Below are positions 44,541-50,913 of a DNA stretch of 50,913 nt, in pieces (within the stretch, counting starts at the first letter, position 1; each line of letters starts with the position of its first letter). Where the stretch lies: the NCBI GenBank assembly GCA_902492005.1, contig CABUJV010000011.1, forward strand, positions 1-50,913, given 5' to 3'. The stretch comes from an uncultured Eubacteriales bacterium (GTDB lineage Bacteria > Bacillota > Clostridia > Oscillospirales > Oscillospiraceae). The notes beneath the pieces were generated by a model that was given only the letters and a program-made list of their open reading frames with translations, searched no databases and was not told the origin of the DNA. The position numbers and the translations under genes were made by a program.

Positions 44541-45407
44541 CTAAAATTTCACCAGCAGAAGCAGGGTCCCGGCGGTGAGCAGGGACAGCCCCACGCCCGC
44601 CCGGCGGCTGAGGCGCTCCTTCAGCAGCAGGGCGGAAAAGGCCACCGTGACCAGGATGCTCAGCTTGTCGATGGGGACCACCACGCTGGCCAGTCCGTCC
44701 TGGAGGGCCCGGTAATAGAGCATCCAGGACAGCCCCGTGGCCAGGCCGGACAAGGCCAAAAAGACCCAGCTTCTGGCGTCAATGGCGGGGATCTGCCGCT
44801 GGAGGCCCTGTGCAAAGACAATGCCCCAGGCCATGGCCAGCACCACCAGAGTTCGGATGGCGGTGCCCAGGTTGGACTCCACCCCCTGGATACCCGCCTT
44901 GCCCAAAATGGCGGTGAGACTGGCAAACACGGCGGAGAGCACCGCCCAGACGAGCCAGCCCTTTCCCTCCGGCTCCGCCTCGCCGCCCTCCGGTCTCTGG
45001 AGCATCAGCAGCGTCCCTCCCAGGATGAGCGCCATTCCCAGCAGCATGTTGAGGGAGATGCGCTCCCTCAGCAGCAGAAAGGCCAGAAGCATGGTGAGCA
45101 CGGTGCTGGACTTGTCGATGGGTGCCACCTTGCTGACGCTGCCGAGCTGGAGGGCCCGGAAATAGCAGATCCAGCTTGCCCCGGTGGCCAGGCCGGAGAG
45201 GCCCAGGAAGAGCCAGCTTCCGGCCCGGATGTCTCCTATGGTGCCGCCGGAGCCCACGATGAGCACCATCAGCCAGGCGAATACCGCCACCACCACGGTG
45301 CGCAGGGCGGTGGCCAGATGGGAGTTGACTCCCTTGATGCCGATCTTGGCCAGTACTGCCGTAATGCCGGCGAAGAGGGCAGAACCAAACGCATAGAGAA
45401 CCCACAT
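44541..45407 (-). CDS. EamA/DMT-superfamily permease
   Basis: A 288-aa, 10-TM protein built from two homologous EamA halves: GSALFAGITAVLAKIGIKGV in half one and SAVFASLTAILGKAGIQGV in half two, and likewise WLFLGLSGLATGASWICYFR versus WVFLALSGLATGLSWMLYYR. Such proteins export or import small metabolites; substrate unknown. Co-transcribed with apbE. The ATG follows AAGGAAG, with a promoter at 45434-45463. Confidence 0.9.
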   Translation of the reverse strand: MWVLYAFGSALFAGITAVLAKIGIKGVNSHLATALRTVVVAVFAWLMVLIVGSGGTIGDIRAGSWLFLGLSGLATGASWICYFRALQLGSVSKVAPIDKSSTVLTMLLAFLLLRERISLNMLLGMALILGGTLLMLQRPEGGEAEPEGKGWLVWAVLSAVFASLTAILGKAGIQGVESNLGTAIRTLVVLAMAWGIVFAQGLQRQIPAIDARSWVFLALSGLATGLSWMLYYRALQDGLASVVVPIDKLSILVTVAFSALLLKERLSRRAGVGLSLLTAGTLLLLVKF

Positions 45408-45433
45408 CGTTCCCGCTTCCTTCCGATTCTATT

Positions 45434-45463
45434 ACTATACACCGCCGGCCGGGGCTTTGTCCA
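45434..45463 (-). promoter_or_regulatory. Promoter of the DMT-apbE-DUF3842 operon
   Basis: On the minus strand, TGGACA (45458-45463) and TATAGT (45434-45439) have an 18-bp spacer, about 27 bp before the start codon. Confidence 0.6.
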
Positions 45464-45488
45464 CCCTATTCCCGCCGGGCAGGTATGC

Positions 45489-45516
45489 AAAAACGCGGCC
45501 CCCGCGGGGGCCGCGT
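45489..45516 (-). terminator. Terminator of the MarR gene
   Basis: A perfect GC palindrome at 45493-45516 followed on the minus strand by TTTTT. Confidence 0.75.
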
Positions 45517-45551
45517 TCCGCTTTTCACTGGGGCGGGCGCCGTATGCAGGC

Positions 45552-46013
45552 TCATTCCTGGCCCGCCGGAGCGCCGGGGAGCTGCACCTCCGGCATTAAC
45601 TCCCGGCTCAGGACGGTCAATATCTCCTCGAGCTGGGCGCACTCGGCCGGAGAGAACCGCTGGACCACCCGGCCCATCACCGTCTGGATGTAGTCGTTGC
45701 TGATGTTATAGTAGTCCAGATATTTTTGGGTAGGCCGCAGGTGGTACTCCCGCTTGTCGCTCTCCGAGCGCACCTTCACCAGGTACCCTTTTTTGATCAG
45801 GCTGTTCACCTTATAGGCCGCGTTGGGCGAAGATATCTTCATAAAGGAGGCAAATTCGTTTACCGTCGGCTCCCCCAGCGCCTTAATGGTCTCCATGGCA
45901 AAGGTCTCCACCGTGGTCAGGCTGGCCTCCCGCTTCTGGAACCGCGCAAACGTCTCCAGGTAGAAGTGGAGCTTGAATTTGGTATAGACCTCCGCGAATT
46001 TCTCTTCCAGCAT
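45552..46013 (-). CDS. MarR-family regulator beside the fab genes (FabT-like candidate)
   Basis: A 153-aa winged-helix regulator: helices from residue 5, the recognition region PTVNEFASFMKISSPNAAYKV (about 47-67), wing KVRSESDKREYHLR (about 76-89), and a C-terminal dimer helix. It sits downstream of and in line with fabZ but has its own promoter (46050-46078). MarR-type FabT proteins control fatty-acid genes in other Firmicutes, so the same role is likely here (inference from place). The ATG at 46013 has GGGGCGGAA upstream; a GTG at 46028 is possible. No FabT-box was identified. Confidence 0.82.
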   Translation of the reverse strand: MLEEKFAEVYTKFKLHFYLETFARFQKREASLTTVETFAMETIKALGEPTVNEFASFMKISSPNAAYKVNSLIKKGYLVKVRSESDKREYHLRPTQKYLDYYNISNDYIQTVMGRVVQRFSPAECAQLEEILTVLSRELMPEVQLPGAPAGQE

Positions 46014-46049
46014 GCGTTCCGCCCCCACGTCGATGTTCTTGTGCTTTTT

Positions 46050-46078
46050 ATTGTATCAGACGGCGGGAAAAACGGCAA
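46050..46078 (-). promoter_or_regulatory. Promoter of the MarR gene
   Basis: On the minus strand, TTGCCG (46073-46078) and TACAAT (46050-46055) have a 17-bp spacer. Confidence 0.6.
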
Positions 46079-46081
46079 GCC

Positions 46082-46513
46082 TCACTGGTCGGTCAGTACA
46101 AAGGTCAGCTCCGCCACTGCGGCCGTCTGGCCGTTCACCGTGGCCTTGGCCGCGCCGATGCCCACCGGGCCCTTCCGCTTCACCATTGAGCATTCCAGCT
46201 CCAGCACGTCGCCGGGCACCACCCGGCGCTTGAACCGGGCATTTTTGATGCCGCCGAAAATGGCCAGCTTGCCTCTGTTCTCCGGCAGGGACAGGGCCGC
46301 CACCGCGCCCACCTGGGCCAGGGCCTCGAGGATGAGCACCCCCGGCATCACGTGCTTCTGGGGAAAATGGCCGCAGAAGAACGGTTCGTTCACCGACACG
46401 CACTTGACGCCTCTGGCCCATGCGCCGGCCTCGCAGTCCGTGATCCGGTCCACCAGAGCGAAGGGGTAGCGGTGGGGCAGCAGCTCGGCAATCTGATTGG
46501 AATCCAGCTCCAT
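46082..46513 (-). CDS. fabZ: 3-hydroxyacyl-ACP dehydratase FabZ
   Basis: A 143-aa hotdog-fold enzyme that removes water from 3-hydroxyacyl-ACP in fatty-acid elongation. LPHRYPFALVDRI is at 12-24; the catalytic His and Glu are in GHFPQKHVMPGVLILEALAQ (about 48-67). Its ATG directly follows the TAA of fabF (no gap), so translation is coupled. Distal gene of the interrupted fab operon; the fabG truncation upstream separates it from the original promoter. Confidence 0.95.
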   Translation of the reverse strand: MELDSNQIAELLPHRYPFALVDRITDCEAGAWARGVKCVSVNEPFFCGHFPQKHVMPGVLILEALAQVGAVAALSLPENRGKLAIFGGIKNARFKRRVVPGDVLELECSMVKRKGPVGIGAAKATVNGQTAAVAELTFVLTDQ

Positions 46514-47758
46514 TTACCGCCCCTCCCATCTCTGAAACAGCAGGCTGGCGTTGTGGCCTCCGAAGCCCAGGGAGTTGGACAGGACGCAGCGCACATCGGC
46601 GCTCCGGCCCGCGTTGGGCACCACGTCCAGGTCGCACTCCGGGTCGGGCTCCCGGTAGTGGATGGTGGCCGGGAGATAGCCGTCCACCAGGGCAAGGGTG
46701 GAGAAGATGGCCTCCACTGCCCCGGCGGCCCCCAGCATGTGGCCGGTCATGGACTTGGTCGAGCTCATGGCCAGCTGATAGGCCCAGTCCCCAAACACCG
46801 CCTTCACCGCCGCGGTCTCCCCCTTGTCGTTCAGGGGGGTGGAGGTGCCGTGGGCGTTGATGTAGTCCACTTCCTCCGGCCGGGTCCCTCCGTCGGCCAG
46901 CGCCAGGACCATGGCCGCCGCCCCGCCCGAGCCGTCGGGGGCCGGGGCAGTCATGTGGTAGGCGTCGCAGGTGGCGCCGTAGCCCGCCACCTCGGCATAG
47001 ATCCGGGCCCCCCGGGCCCTGGCGTGGCCATATTCCTCCAGGAGCAGGATACCGGCCCCCTCCCCCAAAACAAAGCCGCTGCGCTCCTTGTCGAAGGGGA
47101 TGGAGGCCCGGGCCGGGTCATCCCCGGTGTGCAGGGCCTTCATGGAGGTGAAGCCGCCGATGGCCAGGGGGGTGACCACGCTCTCCGCCCCGCCGCACAG
47201 CATCACGTCGGCATAGCCGTCCCGGATCTGCCGGAAGGCGTCGCCCACCGCATTGGCGCCCCCGGCGCAGGCGGTGACCGGGCAGGTGCACATACCCTGG
47301 AAGCCGTGCCGGATGGCGATGAGCCCAGCGGCCATATTGCAGATGGTCATGGGGATATAGAAGGGAGAGACCCGGTCGAAGCCCCTGGTCTGGCCCTTCA
47401 CCAGCTCCTCCACCGTGATGGACAGCCCGCCGATGCCGCTGGAGACGATGACGCCGCAGCGCAGGGGATCCTCCCGCTCCATGTCCAGCCCGCTGTCCGC
47501 CACGGCCTGCCCGGCCGCCGCCGCCGCAAGCTGGGCAAAGCGGGCCATGTGCCTGGCCTCCCGCCGGTCCATCCAGACCGTGGGGTCGAAGTCCTTTACC
47601 TCGGCGCACAGCTTGACCTTCTGGTTTTCCGCGTCATACTGGGTGATGGGCCCGATGCCGCACACCCCGTCCTTCACCGCCTGCCAGGTCTCGGCCACGG
47701 TATGGCCCAGGGGGGTGACACACCCCAGGCCGGTGATGACGACCCTTCGTTTTTCCAT
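46514..47758 (-). CDS. fabF: Beta-ketoacyl-ACP synthase II FabF
   Basis: A 414-aa condensing enzyme of type II fatty-acid synthesis. VVITGLGCVTPLG starts at residue 6; the Cys-His-His triad is in TACAGGANA (about 160), NAHGTSTPLND (about 299) and STKSMTGHMLGAAG (about 332-345). The ATG at 47758 has AAGGAGG 8 nt upstream and lies 14 bp after the fabG stop. The protein is intact, but its transcription now depends on a new promoter because the upstream operon is broken at about 48,180. Confidence 0.95.
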   Translation of the reverse strand: MEKRRVVITGLGCVTPLGHTVAETWQAVKDGVCGIGPITQYDAENQKVKLCAEVKDFDPTVWMDRREARHMARFAQLAAAAAGQAVADSGLDMEREDPLRCGVIVSSGIGGLSITVEELVKGQTRGFDRVSPFYIPMTICNMAAGLIAIRHGFQGMCTCPVTACAGGANAVGDAFRQIRDGYADVMLCGGAESVVTPLAIGGFTSMKALHTGDDPARASIPFDKERSGFVLGEGAGILLLEEYGHARARGARIYAEVAGYGATCDAYHMTAPAPDGSGGAAAMVLALADGGTRPEEVDYINAHGTSTPLNDKGETAAVKAVFGDWAYQLAMSSTKSMTGHMLGAAGAVEAIFSTLALVDGYLPATIHYREPDPECDLDVVPNAGRSADVRCVLSNSLGFGGHNASLLFQRWEGR

Positions 47759-47772
47759 AGAACCAACCTCCT

Positions 47773-48180
47773 TCATACGGCCATGCCCCCATCCACGCAG
47801 AGGACCTGACCCGTGAGATAGCCCGCCTCTTCCGAGGCAAAAAAGGCTACGGCGGCGGCCACGTCCGCTCCGGCGCCCAGCCGCTTCATGGGGATGGCTT
47901 CCAGCAGGGCGGCGCGGGCGGCCTCGGGCAGGGCGGCAGTCATATCGGTGTCGATGAATCCGGGGGCCACGGCGTTGACGGTGATGCCCCGGGCGGCCAG
48001 CTCCTTGGCCAGAGACTTGGTCAGACCGATGAGCCCCGCCTTACTGGCGGCATAGTTGGACTGCCCCGCGTTGCCCCGCAGGCCCACCACCGAGCTGACG
48101 TTGACGACGCGGCCGAAGCGCCGCTTCATCATGGGGCGGAAGGCCGCCCTGCAGCACAGAAATGCCCCCTTCAAATTGGT
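47773..48180 (-). pseudogene. fabG: fabG remnant, 5' part removed by the conjugative element
   Basis: The C-terminal 135 residues of 3-oxoacyl-ACP reductase: TNLKGAFLCC, then NVSSVVG (catalytic Ser), NYAASKAG (Tyr and Lys), the KSLAKELAARGITVNAVAPG block and the DGG end. About 108 residues are missing at the N-terminus, including the GxxxGxG NADPH loop. Upstream of codon ACC at 48178-48180 the frame continues into element sequence (a TTG at 48234 opens it, without an RBS) and no longer resembles FabG. The remnant cannot bind cofactor normally, so it should be inactive unless another fabG exists. fabF and fabZ downstream are intact. Confidence 0.85.
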
Positions 48181-48266
48181 GCGAGTGGTGATACAGAACT
48201 TTTTGAAAAAGCCAGAAATATCAACGGTTTTCAAGGCGGACGAGTAGCAAATAACTTGTATATATC

Positions 48267-48305
48267 CCCTTTTCGGGCGACTGTTTTTAAGACAGCCGCC
48301 CTTTT
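48267..48305 (+). terminator. Terminator-like hairpin inside the element edge
   Basis: An interrupted stem (GGGCG...CTGT with ACAG...CGCCC) followed by TTTTT on the plus strand. It would stop transcription entering the element from the left. Confidence 0.6.
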
Positions 48306-48341
48306 TCTATACCTAAATTCAAGTGTTGTGATTAGGGTGCG

Positions 48342-48436
48342 AAAGCCTCTGTTTTTTCCTCTCTGACCGCCGCAAGCAGGCGGGCATGGATGTTTTCCTA
48401 TGGATCACATCCGAGAGGCAAACCGGAGGCTTTTTT
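48342..48436 (+). ncRNA. Candidate structured leader RNA / attenuator upstream of the rep gene
   Basis: Nested complementary segments in about 90 nt: AAAGCCTC (48342-48349) with GAGGCTTT (48426-48433); CCTCTC (48358-48363) with GAGAGG (48413-48418); and inside these two hairpins, CCGCC/GGCGG (48367-48371, 48379-48383) and GGATGT/ACATCC (48388-48393, 48407-48412). The whole forms a three-way junction and ends in TTTTTT, like a terminator. The rep RBS is about 30 nt further on. It does not match any riboswitch class I can recall. It could be an attenuator, a small RNA, or a replication-control RNA. Confidence 0.4.
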
Positions 48437-48481
48437 CATCGAAATCAACACTTTTCATTTTCAGAGGAAGGAGGTGCGAAG

Positions 48482-49360
48482 ATGGCTGTATTCCGTATCG
48501 AAAAGACCAGGGATTACACGGTCATGTCAAACTATCATCTGCGGGATATGTCGCTGTCGCTGAAAGCGAAAGGGCTTTTATCTCTCATGTTGTCTCTGCC
48601 GGAGAATTGGGACTACACCATGAAGGGTCTTGCCCGTATCTGCAAGGATGGAATTGACAGCATCAGTGGTGGCATCCGGGAGCTGGAGGCGCACGGCTAT
48701 CTGATCCGTGCGCGTGTCCGTGGCGCAAACGGGCAGCTCGGCTCTATCGAATACACTATTCTGGAACAACCTAAAGCGCCATCACCTACACAGGAAAAAC
48801 CTATACGGGAAAATCCCGTACAGGCAAATCCAATGTTGGACGCTCCAATTCAGGAGAACCCCGCCCAATTAAATAAAGAAGAATCAAGTAACTATCCATC
48901 AAAGACAGATTTATCAATTACGCAAGAATCAAGTCCTATCCTATCAAGTCCCCCAGTCCCCAGGGAGCGGAGCGGGCAGGACGGGATGCGAAAGCGGGAA
49001 AGCTATCGGGCATTGATCTTGGAGAACATCGAATATGACGTTCTTTCGCAGAACGTGCAGTTGGATAAAGACCGGCTGGACGAGCTGGTGGAGCTCATGG
49101 TGGATACCGTCTGCTCCAACCGGGAGATGATCCGTGTCGCCGGGGACGACTACCCTGCGGAGGTCGTCCGGTCACGGTTCCTGAAGCTGAACGCCTCGCA
49201 CATCGAGTATGTCCTTGACCGGATGCGGGAGAACACCACCTATGTCCGCAACATCAAGAAATATCTGCTGGCGGCGCTGTATAACGCGCCGGTCACGATG
49301 GACAGCTACTACACATCCCTTGTCAGCCATGACCTGTACGGCAGCGGAGATCGGAGGTGA
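48482..49360 (+). CDS. Replication initiator / HTH protein (RepA_N-DUF6017-like)
   Basis: A 292-aa protein of Tn1549-type elements. The N-terminal winged-helix domain (about 1-95; FRIEKTRDYTVMSNYHLRD start, then the LSLKAKGLLSLMLSLPENWDYT block) is like plasmid RepA_N and phage DnaD-type initiators. A polar, Pro/Gln/Asn-rich linker (about 100-175) leads to a C-terminal DUF6017-like domain. Probably opens DNA for element replication or regulates it. The ATG at 48482 has AAGGAGGTG just before; the frame upstream of it overlaps the structured leader. First gene of the element's transfer operon. Confidence 0.85.
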   Translation: MAVFRIEKTRDYTVMSNYHLRDMSLSLKAKGLLSLMLSLPENWDYTMKGLARICKDGIDSISGGIRELEAHGYLIRARVRGANGQLGSIEYTILEQPKAPSPTQEKPIRENPVQANPMLDAPIQENPAQLNKEESSNYPSKTDLSITQESSPILSSPPVPRERSGQDGMRKRESYRALILENIEYDVLSQNVQLDKDRLDELVELMVDTVCSNREMIRVAGDDYPAEVVRSRFLKLNASHIEYVLDRMRENTTYVRNIKKYLLAALYNAPVTMDSYYTSLVSHDLYGSGDRR

Positions 49361-49857
49361 ACGCCTTGCAGGAAGAAATCACGCAGAAAACCCTTGCGCT
49401 TTGTGTGGAGGCCAGCAAAATGACCGCCCAGCTCTTGCAGCAGGCCATGAAGAAGGTGCTGGCAGACATGGAGAAGCACAAGAAAAATCCCCAGCTCCGG
49501 CACGGCAAGCAGACGCTCCGGCAGCTTATGAAGCACAACACCAGCGTTTCCAACATCGAGATCACGGATCAGAATATCCGGGCCTTTTCTTCCACGGCGA
49601 AGAAGTACGGCCTGGATTTTGCGTTGAAGAAGGACACTTCCGGCGAGCATACCCGTTACCTGGTGTTCTTCAAGGGCCGGGACGCCGATGTGATTACAGC
49701 GGCCTTCCGGGAGTTTTCCGCTAAAAACCTGAGCCGCGAGAAAGCCCCTTCCATCCGGCGCAAGCTGGAAAAGGCGCAGGAGCAGTCCAAAACGCAGCAC
49801 AAGGAGCAGGAGCGCGGCGAAAAGGTCAAGACCAGAGAACGGAGCGTGGAGCGATGA
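49357..49857 (+). CDS. PcfB-like (DUF3801) conjugation protein
   Basis: A 166-aa soluble protein found next to coupling proteins in pCF10- and Tn1549-type systems, where PcfB helps dock the relaxosome. Helical N-terminus (ITQKTLALCVEASKMTAQLL), a central NTSVSNIEITDQNIRAFSST strand-helix part, FALKKDTSGEHTRYLVFFKG, and a very charged C-terminal tail (from about 130). The start is GTG at 49357, overlapping the preceding TGA; a TTG at 49366 is a second choice. Its own stop overlaps the VirD4 start. Confidence 0.85.
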   Translation: MNALQEEITQKTLALCVEASKMTAQLLQQAMKKVLADMEKHKKNPQLRHGKQTLRQLMKHNTSVSNIEITDQNIRAFSSTAKKYGLDFALKKDTSGEHTRYLVFFKGRDADVITAAFREFSAKNLSREKAPSIRRKLEKAQEQSKTQHKEQERGEKVKTRERSVER

Positions 49858-50913
49858 AGGACAAACTCAAAAAATATCTTCTGCCAAACCTGCCGTATCT
49901 GTTCTTTGTGTATCTCTTTGATAAGCTCTGCCAGGCGGTCCGGCTGGCGCCGGGGCCTGACGTCTCGGAAAAGTTGCTGCATATCGGACAGGGCTTTCAG
50001 ACAGCCTTTGCCAGCTCCGCACCCAGCTTTCACGCGCTGGATATCTGCGTCGGCATCCTCGGCGCGATCCTTGTCCGGCTGGCAGTGTATGTCAAAGGCA
50101 AGAACGCGAAGAAATACCGCAAGGGCATTGAATACGGCTCTGCCCGCTGGGGTACGGCGGCGGATATTGCGCCCTACATAGACCCCGTTCCCGATTGGAA
50201 CATCCCCCTGACCAGGACAGAAAGCCTCACCATGACCAGCCGCCCGAAGCAGCCAAAGTATGCGAGAAACAAAAATATTCTCGTCATCGGCGGCTCCGGC
50301 AGCGGCAAGACGCGGTTCTTTGTCAAACCGTCCATCATGCAGATGCACAGCTCCTATGTCATCACCGATCCAAAAGGGCAACTTTTGACGGAAACAGGAA
50401 AAATGCTCCTGCACGGCGCACCGAAGCTGGACGAGAACGGAAAGCCGGTGCGGGACAGTCGCGGCAAGGTCATCTATGAGCCCTACCGTATCAAAGTCCT
50501 GAACACCATCAACTTTTCCAAGAGTATGAAATATAACCCGCTGGCCTATGTGCGCTCCGAGAAGGATATCCTCAAACTGGTCAATGTCATCATTGCCAAT
50601 ACGAAGGGCGACGGCGAAAAATCCTCCGAAGATTTTTGGGTCAAAGCCGAGCGGCTTTTATACTGCGCCCTGATCGGCTACATCTGGTATGAGGCAGAGC
50701 CAGAGGAACGGAACTTCATCGCGCTTCTGTACCTGCTAAACGCCTGCGAAGCCAGAGAGGACGACGAGACCTATAAAAGTCCCGTAGATATCCTCTTTGA
50801 CGATTTGGCAAAAAAGCAGCCGGAGCACTTCGCCGTCAAGCAGTATGTCAAATTCAAAATGGCGGCGGGTGTTGTATGCTCTAAAAGACTTCTTAATCAA
50901 GCGGTTGGGAAGT
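49854..50913 (+). CDS. VirD4/TraG type IV coupling protein, 5' part, apparently interrupted
   Basis: About 353 residues of a coupling ATPase that brings the relaxase-DNA complex to the conjugation channel. Two N-terminal TM segments (about 8-25 and 64-82), GSARWGTAADI (about 97-107), Walker A GGSGSGKTRFF (about 145-155) and YVITDPKGQLL follow in the usual order. Up to KFKMAAG (codon ending 50870) it follows the family; there the usual continuation, KTAKSILISCGARLAPFD from memory, is replaced by unrelated residues (VVCSKRLLNQAVGK) although the frame stays open to the edge. That points to an insertion in the gene. The ATG overlaps the PcfB stop. Confidence 0.88.
   Translation, partial: MKDKLKKYLLPNLPYLFFVYLFDKLCQAVRLAPGPDVSEKLLHIGQGFQTAFASSAPSFHALDICVGILGAILVRLAVYVKGKNAKKYRKGIEYGSARWGTAADIAPYIDPVPDWNIPLTRTESLTMTSRPKQPKYARNKNILVIGGSGSGKTRFFVKPSIMQMHSSYVITDPKGQLLTETGKMLLHGAPKLDENGKPVRDSRGKVIYEPYRIKVLNTINFSKSMKYNPLAYVRSEKDILKLVNVIIANTKGDGEKSSEDFWVKAERLLYCALIGYIWYEAEPEERNFIALLYLLNACEAREDDETYKSPVDILFDDLAKKQPEHFAVKQYVKFKMAAGVVCSKRLLNQAVGK

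Larger units (their letters stand above)
48181..50913. mobile_element. Tn1549-type integrative conjugative element, left part (runs off right edge)
   Basis: Starts where fabG homology ends (about 48,181) and continues to the window end. By eye the sequence is less GC-rich, with more AT-ending codons than the chromosome. Gene order replication initiator-PcfB-like-VirD4/TraG is the one found at one end of Tn1549/Tn5382-type elements. Near the boundary is a short palindrome CTTTTTGAAAAAG (48199-48211). The far end, the recombinase and the relaxase lie outside the window, so the exact ends and target duplication cannot be set. Confidence 0.85.

Noticed and set aside
48178..48234. fabG read as a complete gene starting at a TTG at 48234
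   Set aside because: The first 18 residues come from element sequence, there is no RBS, and the NADPH-binding half is missing; better described as a truncated pseudogene.
50868..50913. Naming the terminal 45 bases as a group II intron
   Set aside because: The stretch is too short and its first bases only partly fit the intron start consensus. Kept as a finding about an interruption, not as a feature.

Overview
The window is a GC-rich, densely coded stretch of a Gram-positive anaerobe. The likely source is a gut Clostridia of the Oscillospiraceae type (Flavonifractor/Lawsonibacter-like). This rests on gene content: acyl-CoA dehydratase activase homologues, a membrane pyrophosphatase, DUF6774, DUF4358, UPF0735, a YtvI-like protein, SLH-domain and lipoprotein genes, AGGAGG-type ribosome sites and frequent TTG/GTG starts. 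No rRNA, tRNA or CRISPR array was seen. The taxonomic guess is inference.

Layout. 1-5.5 kb: the 5' part of argG, a zinc-ribbon membrane protein with an alcohol acetyltransferase-like enzyme, a divergent HSL-type esterase and an SLH-domain protein. 5.5-10.8 kb: a BrnQ amino-acid carrier, a 2[4Fe-4S] ferredoxin and clpC, preceded by a small translationally coupled ORF and followed by a DUF4358 lipoprotein. 11.1-20 kb: a split 2-hydroxyacyl-CoA dehydratase/activase-like system with acetyltransferase genes inside and after it, two related lipoproteins around a MATE exporter, and a 70-aa conserved-looking protein. 20-25.6 kb: an aldo/keto reductase with Fe-S centres, a polyphosphate module (DUF6774-ppx-ppk) and a patatin. 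25.8-28.8 kb: the aspartate-family operon ACT protein-hom-lysC. 29-35.5 kb: a YtvI-like permease, TrkA/TrkH potassium uptake and a K+-dependent-type membrane pyrophosphatase. 35.6-45.4 kb: an aconitase-like hydratase, a membrane protein, a zinc ABC transporter (znuACB), glpK, and a DMT permease-apbE-DUF3842 operon. 45.5-48.2 kb: a MarR regulator and the tail of a type II fatty-acid operon (fabG-fabF-fabZ).

The most striking event is at about 48,180. The fabG reading frame stops matching its family there, with about 110 N-terminal residues missing, and the sequence becomes a less GC-rich conjugative element of the Tn1549 type: a RepA_N/DUF6017-like initiator, a PcfB-like protein and a VirD4/TraG coupling protein. 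fabG, fabF and fabZ are thereby cut from their upstream operon. At about 50,870 the coupling-protein frame itself departs from the family in mid-domain, which suggests a second element nested in the first just where the window ends.

Many genes have clear sigma-A-like promoters (17-bp spacers) and strong intrinsic terminators, so transcription-unit boundaries can be drawn with fair confidence. Candidate new biology: the split dehydratase/activase cluster, the acetyltransferase/DUF6320/esterase locus, the structured leader in front of the element's rep gene, and several small ORFs.
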